Source: Ruania halotolerans
Lineage (GTDB): Bacteria; Actinomycetota; Actinomycetes; Actinomycetales; Beutenbergiaceae
Assembly (NCBI RefSeq): GCF_021049285.1
Contig: NZ_CP088017.1
Coordinates: 2,181,380-2,245,379 of the forward strand
Length of the DNA: 64,000 nucleotides
Direction of reading: 5' to 3'
Shown here: positions 17,898-25,308 of the stretch, piece after piece
Layout: every line of letters starts with the position of its first letter
Numbering within the stretch: position 1 is the first letter of the stretch
Translations under genes and position numbers: made by a program
Notes under the pieces: generated by a model
What the model saw: only the letters and a program-made list of their open reading frames with translations
Told to the model about the DNA's origin: nothing
Database searches by the model: none

Positions 17898-19007
17898 ATG
17901 CCACATGAGCCCCCGGCCGCCGCACCGGGCCACCGTGCGCCGTCGACGCGTGCCCTCTCCGACGAGGCCTGGTCCCGCTCGCGTGCATGGTTCCGAGGCG
18001 TCCATGCAGAGGGCGTCACTGAGTACGCGAACCTCTCGAGGCAGCCGGACGCGCTTGCTCAGGGTGGGTGGTGGGCCGTCGTGGCCGAGTTCGAGGGGGA
18101 CGTGCACGCCTGGCGATTCGCCGACGTCGAACGATCGGCCCGGGTGGTACGCGATGCGGGCCCATGGCACGGACCCGTGGCACAGGAATGGACCTCGTCC
18201 ATGGATCGCACGGCCTACACCGCAGCCGTCGCGGCCGTTCGTGCGGCGATTCGCGATGGTGAGGTGTACCAGGCCAACATCTGCCGGATCCTTACGGCCC
18301 GATTGCCCGGACGCCCCGATCCCGCCCCGCTCGCTGTGCGACTCGCCCGCGGCAATCCCGCGCCATATGCGGCTCTCATCGACGTTCCCGAGGTGCCCGG
18401 GACGCCGGGCTGCTGGGTCGTCAGTGCCTCTCCGGAGCTGTCCATCGAGGTGGCCGACGGCACGATCGCGTCTGGTCCGATCAAGGGGACCGCCGCACGT
18501 GAATCGGAACTGCTGGAGAAGGACCGCACGGAGAACGTCATGATCACCGATCTGGTGCGCAACGATCTGCAGCGGGTGTGCCGCCCTGGCACGGTGACCG
18601 TGACTGACCTGCTCCGCGCCGAACACCACCCCGGGCTGGTGCACCTGGTCTCCCGCGTACGGGGCAACCTGCACATCGATCCCGCCCGTGATCGAACTCA
18701 ATGGCAGGCGATCCTTGCCGCCACCCACCCGCCCGGCAGCGTCTCCGGAGCGCCGAAGTCCTCGGCGCTACGCCTCATCGACCAGCTTGAGAGCGCTCCT
18801 CGCGGTCCCTATTGCGGGCAGATCGGCTGGATCGACGCCGATCGGGGAACTGCTCGACTCGCGGTGGGAATCCGGACGTTCTGGTGGTCCGATGGCACGC
18901 TCGCCTTCGGTACCGGCGCTGGGATCACGTGGGGAAGCGATCCGGCCGGTGAGTGGTCCGAGACCGAGTTGAAGGCAGCTCGCCTTCTTGGCCTGGCGAG
19001 CCGATAG
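17898..19007 (+). CDS. pabB: Chorismate-binding enzyme, aminodeoxychorismate synthase component I-like
   Basis: A 369-residue member of the anthranilate/ADC synthase component I family. Seen: DGEVYQANICR, SGPIKGTAAR (192-201, with Lys196 of the PIKGT motif that marks PabB), ENVMITDLVRNDLQRV, and PGSVSGAPK. It converts chorismate and ammonia to 4-amino-4-deoxychorismate for folate; the amidotransferase partner is not adjacent. The ATG at 17898 is chosen because upstream in-frame codons run through the tRNA-Gly gene. The PIKGT Lys versus PIAGT Ala/Gly distinction supports PabB over TrpE, with moderate certainty. A PabC-like gene is in the window at 29.6 kb but unlinked. Confidence 0.87.
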   Translation: MPHEPPAAAPGHRAPSTRALSDEAWSRSRAWFRGVHAEGVTEYANLSRQPDALAQGGWWAVVAEFEGDVHAWRFADVERSARVVRDAGPWHGPVAQEWTSSMDRTAYTAAVAAVRAAIRDGEVYQANICRILTARLPGRPDPAPLAVRLARGNPAPYAALIDVPEVPGTPGCWVVSASPELSIEVADGTIASGPIKGTAARESELLEKDRTENVMITDLVRNDLQRVCRPGTVTVTDLLRAEHHPGLVHLVSRVRGNLHIDPARDRTQWQAILAATHPPGSVSGAPKSSALRLIDQLESAPRGPYCGQIGWIDADRGTARLAVGIRTFWWSDGTLAFGTGAGITWGSDPAGEWSETELKAARLLGLASR

Positions 19008-19042
19008 ACCGTGCGGCGTGCGAAGGTCGCTCACAACCCTGC

Positions 19043-19048
19043 TAGCAT
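19043..19048 (+). promoter_or_regulatory. Candidate -10 box for tRNA-Val (CAC)
   Basis: TAGCAT 34 bases upstream of the mature tRNA 5' end; no good -35 seen. Confidence 0.35.
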
Positions 19049-19082
19049 CGTCTACCGTCACACCGCGAGCGGAATGACACCC

Positions 19083-19154
19083 GGGCGATTGGCTCAGTGG
19101 TAGAGCGCCTCGTTCACACCGAGGAGGTCACTGGTTCGAACCCAGTATCGCCCA
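19083..19154 (+). tRNA. tRNA-Val (CAC)
   Basis: Acceptor GGGCGAT/ATCGCCC, D-arm GGCTCAGTGGTAGAGC, anticodon arm CCTCG-TTCACAC-CGAGG (anticodon CAC), T-arm GGTTCGAACCC. It shares acceptor and T-stem bases with the tRNA-Val(GAC) gene at 17.5 kb, as expected for isoacceptors charged by one ValRS. Only CC of CCA follows the discriminator. Confidence 0.96.
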
Positions 19155-19388
19155 CCGGGATCAGACGGAGCCGTCCGCACGGCGGCGCCGCAGCATCGCA
19201 TCTGCATCCCGATTCAGCGGCCCTCGGTGTGCGCACGGACGCTCTCTCGAGCGGTCGGTTGAGGCGTTTCCGAGGGCAACCCAGGTTGAGGGCGTGTTCG
19301 TCAGGCCACGACCGGGCCCGGAGCGCGAGAGAGAGCGCAGGGCAGCATCGCTGATTCTGCGTCCGTTGTGCCTGCTCAGGAGGACCAC
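19155..19388. other. Intergenic gap between tRNA-Val and the helicase gene
   Basis: No gene is supported in these 234 bases. A weak GCCGT/ACGGC hairpin at 19170-19183 may help end the tRNA transcript. TTGAGG at 19259-19264 is a possible -35 for the helicase but no convincing -10 follows. No integrase, att-like repeat of the tRNA 3' end or mobile remnant was seen. Confidence 0.5.
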
Positions 19389-21527
19389 GTGCCGTCAGCC
19401 GGCTCCCGTACGTCGACCCGATCCGGTCGGCGGCCTTCACGCGCCAATGACCCGGCGCCGATCCTTCCGATCCTGGCTCGCCGGGTGCGTGAGGTGGAGT
19501 CCAAGTCCGTCAAGGGCAAGGTCGGTCCGACCAACCGCATCAAGTTCCAGGTGATCGCGCTGCTGGTACGCGAGGAGCGCGCCCGGATCAAGGCCGACGA
19601 GAGCCTCGGGAACGCCGCCCGGGCGGAGGTCCTCAAGCGGCTGGACGGGGTGGCCACCATCCTCGCCCGGACGGCGGCGCAGGACACCTCACTGCTGAGC
19701 CTGATCGATCCCCAGGGTGCCCCCTCAGCGGCTGCCCAGCGGATGCGCAATGAGTGGCTGATTGAGTCCGGCGTCGAACTCACTGAAGACGAACTCACGA
19801 TCAAGGCGCCGGCGCACCACAAGAGTGCCGTGGTTCCCGACGAACTCGCCGCGCGCCAAGTGGTTCCCACTCAAGTGCGCGCACGGGTGCGTGCCAATCC
19901 GTTCCTCGAGCCAGATCTCAGCGCCAAGTCGGCCGCTGACGGTTCCGGTTACCTGTCCGGCTGGGACCTGATCGACCCGCTGTACCGGGCGTTCGAACAG
20001 GGCGCCGGCGGTGGTGCGGCGACGATGCGTCTGCCGGATGCGCCCAGGCGCGACCTGTTCTCCCCTCGCGACCTCGAGCTGATGCCGCATCAGGCTCGCT
20101 TCCTTGAGGCCGTTCGGCGCGGGCATCGCACATTCCTGCTGGCGGACGAACCGGGCCTGGGCAAGACGGCACAGTCGGTGCTCGGTGCATCGGTCGCCCA
20201 GGCCTATCCGATGCTCGCCGTGGTGCCGAACGTGGTCAAGATCAACTGGGCTCGTGAAGTGCAGCGATGGACCCCGCAACGCCGGGTCACGGTGATCCAC
20301 GGCGACGGCCGGGACATGGACGCGTTCGCCGATGTGTTCGTGGTGAACTACGCCGTCCTCGACCGGCACCTGGCCTGGCTTGCCACCCTGGGATTCCGCT
20401 CCATGGTGGTGGACGAGGCACACTTCATCAAGAATCTCTCCTCTCAGCGCTCACAGCACGTACTCGCACTCTCCCGGCAGATCCGGGAGCGCAGTCCCGG
20501 CAACAACCCGCTGCTGATGGCGCTGACCGGAACGCCCCTGATCAACGATGTCGAGGACTTCAACGCGATCTGGCAGTTCCTTGGCTGGACGGACGGGCAC
20601 CAGCCCTCACCAGCGCTGACCAGGCGGCTCGAATCCACCGGCCTGACGCCCGCGGATCGGGCCTTCTATCCCGAGGCGAGGGCCGCCGTCATCGATCTGG
20701 GCATCGTCCGCAGAACGAAAACGGACGTGGCCAAGGACCTGCCGGCCAAGCGGGTGGCTGACCTGCCGGTGGAGCTGGACAACGAGGTGGGCAAGTCCAT
20801 CCGTGCTGCTGAGCGTGAGTTGGCCCAACGCCTCGTCACCCGGTACCGCCGCCTGCTGGAGAGCCGCGCGGGTGGATACGACCCCGAGGCCGGGCCCGAC
20901 CTGGACCTCATGCGCCGGGTCGCACGCGCAGAACTTGAGTCCACCTCCCCCACCGCTGACGGCGAGAACGTGTTCACCATGGTGCGGCGGATCGGTCAGG
21001 CCAAGGCGGCCGTGGCGGCCGACTACGCCGCACAGCTGGTGCATTCGGTGGGCAAGGTGGTCTTCTTCGCCAAGCACATCGACGTGATGGACACCGCCGA
21101 ACGCGTGCTGGCCGAGGCCGGACTGCGCACCGTCTCCATCCGCGGCGACCAGTCGGCGAAGGCTCGCCAGTCCGCGATCGACGCATTCCAGAAGGACCCC
21201 GAGGTCTCCGTGGCGGTCTGCTCCCTGCTCGCTGCGGGAGTCGGTCTCAACCTGCACGCCGCCTCGAATGTGGTGCTCGCCGAACTCTCCTGGACGGCGG
21301 CCGAGCAGGAGCAGGCGATCGATCGCGTCCACCGGATCGGACAGGAGGAGCCGGTGACGGCCTGGCGGATCCTCGCTGCGCACACGATCGACACGAAGAT
21401 CGCGGAGCTGATCGACTCCAAGCAGAGCCTCGCGGCCCGGGCCCTCGACGGAAGCGACACCGAGATCGTCTCCAGCGAGACCGTGCAGGTGGACGCGTTG
21501 GTCCACCTGATGCTCACCGCTTTGTAA
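19389..21527 (+). CDS. Stand-alone SNF2-family DEAH helicase/translocase, SMARCAL1/HARP-like
   Basis: A 712-residue protein. Residues 1-220 are a basic/helical domain I do not recognise, with KGKVGPTNRIKFQVIALLV near 40-60. The SNF2 motor follows: motif I DEPGLGKT (253-260), motif II DEAH (342-345), motif III LTGTPL, and the C-terminal helicase half ending in QAIDRVHRIGQ. The single-motor layout without SWIM, PHD or restriction domains resembles annealing helicases of the SMARCAL1 type; DNA remodelling or repair is inferred. The GTG at 19389 has AGGAGG (19378-19383) five bases upstream; GTG at 19368 is less likely. Monocistronic. Confidence 0.85.
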   Translation: MPSAGSRTSTRSGRRPSRANDPAPILPILARRVREVESKSVKGKVGPTNRIKFQVIALLVREERARIKADESLGNAARAEVLKRLDGVATILARTAAQDTSLLSLIDPQGAPSAAAQRMRNEWLIESGVELTEDELTIKAPAHHKSAVVPDELAARQVVPTQVRARVRANPFLEPDLSAKSAADGSGYLSGWDLIDPLYRAFEQGAGGGAATMRLPDAPRRDLFSPRDLELMPHQARFLEAVRRGHRTFLLADEPGLGKTAQSVLGASVAQAYPMLAVVPNVVKINWAREVQRWTPQRRVTVIHGDGRDMDAFADVFVVNYAVLDRHLAWLATLGFRSMVVDEAHFIKNLSSQRSQHVLALSRQIRERSPGNNPLLMALTGTPLINDVEDFNAIWQFLGWTDGHQPSPALTRRLESTGLTPADRAFYPEARAAVIDLGIVRRTKTDVAKDLPAKRVADLPVELDNEVGKSIRAAERELAQRLVTRYRRLLESRAGGYDPEAGPDLDLMRRVARAELESTSPTADGENVFTMVRRIGQAKAAVAADYAAQLVHSVGKVVFFAKHIDVMDTAERVLAEAGLRTVSIRGDQSAKARQSAIDAFQKDPEVSVAVCSLLAAGVGLNLHAASNVVLAELSWTAAEQEQAIDRVHRIGQEEPVTAWRILAAHTIDTKIAELIDSKQSLAARALDGSDTEIVSSETVQVDALVHLMLTAL

Positions 21528-21560
21528 GATGTCCACCCCGCTCACCTGCGGCCCGCCGCG

Positions 21561-21566
21561 TAGCGT
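21561..21566 (+). promoter_or_regulatory. -10 box for leaderless start of the molybdoenzyme gene
   Basis: TAGCGT, then exactly six bases, then the ATG at 21573. Confidence 0.55.
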
Positions 21567-21572
21567 GAGGCC

Positions 21573-23096
21573 ATGGCAGAGAGTCGCTCGTCCCCCTCGC
21601 GGCGGCACGCAGCCGCCGGTGTCCTTGCCGGCGGGGCATTCTTCGCCGTCGGTTGGCTGACCGCCACCCTGATCGATCCGCCAGCAGCACCGCACGCGGC
21701 GCTGGGCGCAGCAGTGGTGGATCTGACTCCCCCATGGTTGAAGGATTTCGCGATCGCCACCTTCGGGACCGCCGACAAGGCCGTCCTGTTCGTGGTGCTG
21801 GGTATCGTCGCTCTCGCCCTGGCAGCCGTCACCGGCATCCTTGCCGGCCGGCGGCGGCCCCTCGGGGTGGGCGCAGTGCTCGCCCTGGCAGCAGTGTGCG
21901 CGCTGGCCGCAGCCAGTCGACCGGACACCACGCAGTACGCGATCGTTCCGACCGGCCTGGGTGCCGTCGGCGGCATCGCTGGTCTGCTGCTCGTGCTCGG
22001 AGCGATCGAGCGGGACATCAGTTCAGGACCGGCTCGGCGAACGTTCCTGCGCACGGCCACCGCAGTGGGGGCCACAGCCGCGCTGATCACCGTGGCCGGG
22101 TCGGCGCTGTCCCGCACGCGGACGTCCGTCCAGGCCGCTCGCAGGAGTATCGACCTACCGGACCCTGTCGATCCGGCCCCGCCAGTGCCTGCCGCTGCAC
22201 AAGTCGACCTGGACGAGATGCCGGAGTTCGTCAGCCCCAATGACACCTTCTATCGGATCGACACCGCACTCTCGGTTCCCCAGGTCGATCCGCACGAGTG
22301 GGAACTGCGGGTGTACGGACTGGTCGACCAGGAGGTTCGACTCAGCTACGCCGAACTGGCCGACTCGGCGCTCGTGGAGGCGCTGGTGACACTCACCTGC
22401 GTCTCCAACGCTGTTGGCGGGACACTGGCCGGGAACGCGACCTGGCTGGGCTTGCCGGTCCGGGACGTGCTGGCACGAGCAGGGGTGCAGGACTCCGCGG
22501 ATATGGTGCTCTCCCGAAGTGCCGACGGATGGACGGCCTCTACTCCCCTGGAGGCGCTCACCGACGACCGAGACGCGCTCCTGGCGATCGGGATGAACGG
22601 TGAGCCGCTTCCGACCGAGCACGGCTTCCCCGTGCGCCTGGTGGTTCCGGGGTTGTACGGCTATGTCTCGGCGACCAAGTGGGTGACCGAGCTCAAGGTC
22701 ACCCGCTTCGCGGACGATGAGGGGTACTGGACCCCCCGCGGATGGGCCGAGCGCGGTCCGATCAAGACCGCCTCACGCGTGGATGTGCCCCGAACCGGGG
22801 CTACTGTTCCCGCCGGAGTGGTCACCCTCGGGGGTACGGCATGGGCACAGCAACGCGGCATCACCCGGGTGCAGGTGCAGATCGATGACGGTCCGTGGAT
22901 CGATGCCGACCTCGCTGCCGATGCCGGCATCGACAGTTGGCGGCAGTGGTCCTTCACCTGGACCGACGCGACTCCGGGAGATCATGCCGTCCGCTGCCGG
23001 GCTTGGGACGATCAGGAGCCGCAGACCGCCGAACGCGCGGCGCCCGCACCCGACGGTGCGTCCGGATACCACGTGGTCTCGCTCAAGGTGGAGTGA
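21573..23096 (+). CDS. Membrane-anchored molybdopterin oxidoreductase, sulfite-oxidase fold
   Basis: A 507-residue protein. About five TMs span residues 14-34, 70-91, 98-114, 126-144 and 163-180; a twin-arginine-like ARRTFLRTATAVG precedes the last. The external part is an oxidoreductase molybdopterin domain (FVSPNDTFYRIDTALSVP, 219-236; WELRVYGLV; VTLTCVSNAVGG with Cys276 as the likely Mo ligand; PTEHGFPVRLVVPGLYG) followed by an Ig-like dimerisation domain (about 405-505). The substrate is unknown; sulfite oxidase, YedY/MsrP-like and nitrate-reductase-like relatives share the fold. No heme or partner gene is adjacent. The combination of a TM bundle with this fold is common in Actinobacteria. 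Confidence 0.87.
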   Translation: MAESRSSPSRRHAAAGVLAGGAFFAVGWLTATLIDPPAAPHAALGAAVVDLTPPWLKDFAIATFGTADKAVLFVVLGIVALALAAVTGILAGRRRPLGVGAVLALAAVCALAAASRPDTTQYAIVPTGLGAVGGIAGLLLVLGAIERDISSGPARRTFLRTATAVGATAALITVAGSALSRTRTSVQAARRSIDLPDPVDPAPPVPAAAQVDLDEMPEFVSPNDTFYRIDTALSVPQVDPHEWELRVYGLVDQEVRLSYAELADSALVEALVTLTCVSNAVGGTLAGNATWLGLPVRDVLARAGVQDSADMVLSRSADGWTASTPLEALTDDRDALLAIGMNGEPLPTEHGFPVRLVVPGLYGYVSATKWVTELKVTRFADDEGYWTPRGWAERGPIKTASRVDVPRTGATVPAGVVTLGGTAWAQQRGITRVQVQIDDGPWIDADLAADAGIDSWRQWSFTWTDATPGDHAVRCRAWDDQEPQTAERAAPAPDGASGYHVVSLKVE

Positions 23097-23151
23097 GCGG
23101 GAGCACGCTCACGCCAGGTGATCGGGCGCGCGGGGAGCGGGTCACCCGTGG

Positions 23152-23157
23152 CAGTCT
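23152..23157 (+). promoter_or_regulatory. Weak -10 candidate for the glgX-treY-treZ operon
   Basis: CAGTCT, six bases before the glgX ATG: the same spacing as the clear leaderless starts but with C in place of the first T. GGGAGC in the gap could instead act as a poor ribosome-binding site. Confidence 0.3.
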
Positions 23158-23163
23158 GGGAGC

Positions 23164-25308
23164 ATGCAGACCTGGCCCGGACACGCCTACCCGTTGGGCG
23201 CCACGTTCAACGGAACCGGCACCAACTTCGCCCTCTACTCCAGCGTCGCCGAACGGGTTCAGTTGTGCCTGATCGACGACGATGGTGCCGAGGAGCGAAT
23301 CGAGATCACCGAGATCGACGCCTCCGTATGGCATATCTATCTTCCGGAGATTCGACCCGGCCAGCGGTACGGATACCGCGTACACGGCCCACACGAGGTG
23401 GAACAGGGACACCGGTGCAATCGATCGAAGCTGCTGCTCGACCCGTACGCCAAGGCGATCGACGGGCAGATCGATGGACATGAGTCGCTGTACTCCTACC
23501 ATTTCGGCGACGACTCGGGGCGGTTGAATACGCTCGACTCGGCTGGGCACACGATGACCTCAGTGGTGACCAATCCGTTCTTCGACTGGGGGCACGACCG
23601 CCCCCCGGAGACCGAGTATCACGAAAGCGTCATCTACGAAGCACACGTACGCGGGATGTCGATGCAGCACCCGGAGGTCCCCGAGGACATCCGTGGCACC
23701 TACGCTGCAATGGCGCATCCCGCCGTCATCGCCCACCTGGTCGACCTCGGCGTGACCGCTGTGGAGTTGATGCCGGTGCACCAGTTCGTTCAGGACCCGC
23801 CACTGATCGAACGCGGGCTGACGAACTACTGGGGTTACAACACGATCGGCTATTTCGCCCCGCACAACGGATACTCCGCGTGGGGCTCGCGTGGTGAACA
23901 GGTTCTGGAGTTCAAGAGCCTCGTCAAGGCCATGCACGCCGCTGGGATCGAAGTGATCCTGGACGTGGTCTACAACCACACGGCCGAGGGCAACCACATG
24001 GGCCCGACGCTGTCATTGCGCGGACTGGACAACGCCTCCTACTACCGGCTCGTCGACGATGACCTCGAGCACTACTTCGACACCACCGGTACCGGCAACT
24101 CGTTGCTGATGCGTTCTCCCCACGTGCTGCAGATGATCATGGATTCGCTGCGGTACTGGATCACCGAGATGCACGTGGACGGCTTCCGCTTCGACCTGGC
24201 GGCCACATTGGCGCGGCAGTTCCACGAAGTGGACCGGCTGTCCTCCTTCTTCGACATCATCCAGCAGGATCCGGTGATCTCTCAGGTCAAGCTCATCGCC
24301 GAGCCGTGGGACCTCGGCTCCGGTGGGTACCAGGTGGGCGGCTTTCCGCCGCTGTGGACGGAGTGGAACGGCAAGTACCGGGACACCGTCCGTGACTTCT
24401 GGCGCGGCGAGCCCTCCACCCTCGGTGAGTTCGCGAGCCGCCTGACCGGTTCCTCCGACCTCTACGAGCAGACAGGGCGAACCCCGATCGCATCGATCAA
24501 CTTCGTCACCGCGCATGATGGCTTCACGCTGCGGGATCTGGTGTCGTACAACGACAAGCACAATGAGGACAATGGCGAGGACAACCGGGACGGTGAGAGT
24601 CACAACCGGTCGTGGAACTGCGGGGTCGAGGGGCCCACTGACGATCCGGAGATCCGCGCTCTGCGCGCACGCCAGCAGCGCAACTTCCTCACCACCCTGA
24701 TGCTCTCCCAGGGCGTGCCGATGCTGGCGCACGGAGACGAGCTCGGCCGTACCCAGGGCGGGAACAACAACACCTACGCCCAGGACAATCCGACCAGCTG
24801 GATCGATTGGGACCTCGATGCGGATGCGCAGAGTCTGCTCACCTTCACCCGGACGCTGATCGAGTTCCGCCGCGATCACCCGGTGCTGCGCCGTCGTCGG
24901 TTCTTCGACGGTTCCACCTCGGCGGCCAATGGTCTGCCTGAGCTTCCCGACATCGCGTGGTTCGAGCCGAGCGGTGCGCTGATGGACTCGCAGGGATGGA
25001 ACACCGCCTACGCCCGTTCCCTCGGTGTGTTCCTGAACGGTGAAGCAATCGATGAGCCAGACGCACGAGGACGGCGGGTGGTGGACGACTCGCTGCTGGT
25101 GCTCATCAACGCCGATGGATCCGACCTCGAGTTCGTCCTGCCGGACGCCACCTACGGCAATACCTGGAGCCCGGTGCTCAGTACGGACTCCGACCAGGAC
25201 CTTCCGGCGGAACTCGCGGCCGAGACGAGCGTCACGGTCACCGGTCGTAGCATCGTGATCCTCGCCCGGCCCGCCAGCGACGCCAGTGACGACGCGGCGG
25301 CCCTATGA
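23164..25308 (+). CDS. glgX: Glycogen debranching enzyme GlgX/TreX
   Basis: A 714-residue GH13 isoamylase-type enzyme that hydrolyses alpha-1,6 branches and releases linear malto-oligosaccharides. N-terminal CBM48 (YPLGATFNGTGTNFALYS), then the barrel with VYNHTAEG, the nucleophile Asp344 (GFRFDLA), acid/base Glu380 (LIAEPWD) and Asp452 (TAHDGF). GDELGRTQGGNNNTYAQDN is typical of GlgX. It is the first gene of an operon; its stop overlaps the treY ATG (ATGA). In this context it supplies substrate for TreY, so TreX is an equally valid name. Confidence 0.95.
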   Translation: MQTWPGHAYPLGATFNGTGTNFALYSSVAERVQLCLIDDDGAEERIEITEIDASVWHIYLPEIRPGQRYGYRVHGPHEVEQGHRCNRSKLLLDPYAKAIDGQIDGHESLYSYHFGDDSGRLNTLDSAGHTMTSVVTNPFFDWGHDRPPETEYHESVIYEAHVRGMSMQHPEVPEDIRGTYAAMAHPAVIAHLVDLGVTAVELMPVHQFVQDPPLIERGLTNYWGYNTIGYFAPHNGYSAWGSRGEQVLEFKSLVKAMHAAGIEVILDVVYNHTAEGNHMGPTLSLRGLDNASYYRLVDDDLEHYFDTTGTGNSLLMRSPHVLQMIMDSLRYWITEMHVDGFRFDLAATLARQFHEVDRLSSFFDIIQQDPVISQVKLIAEPWDLGSGGYQVGGFPPLWTEWNGKYRDTVRDFWRGEPSTLGEFASRLTGSSDLYEQTGRTPIASINFVTAHDGFTLRDLVSYNDKHNEDNGEDNRDGESHNRSWNCGVEGPTDDPEIRALRARQQRNFLTTLMLSQGVPMLAHGDELGRTQGGNNNTYAQDNPTSWIDWDLDADAQSLLTFTRTLIEFRRDHPVLRRRRFFDGSTSAANGLPELPDIAWFEPSGALMDSQGWNTAYARSLGVFLNGEAIDEPDARGRRVVDDSLLVLINADGSDLEFVLPDATYGNTWSPVLSTDSDQDLPAELAAETSVTVTGRSIVILARPASDASDDAAAL

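Noticed and set aside
17388-18728. 446-codon minus-strand frame over tRNAs and pabB
   Set aside because: Runs straight through three tRNA genes and the pabB-like gene; shadow frame.
17522-19154. tRNA cluster as an integration site of a genomic island
   Set aside because: No integrase, no repeated tRNA 3' end, and flanking genes are conserved chromosomal ones.
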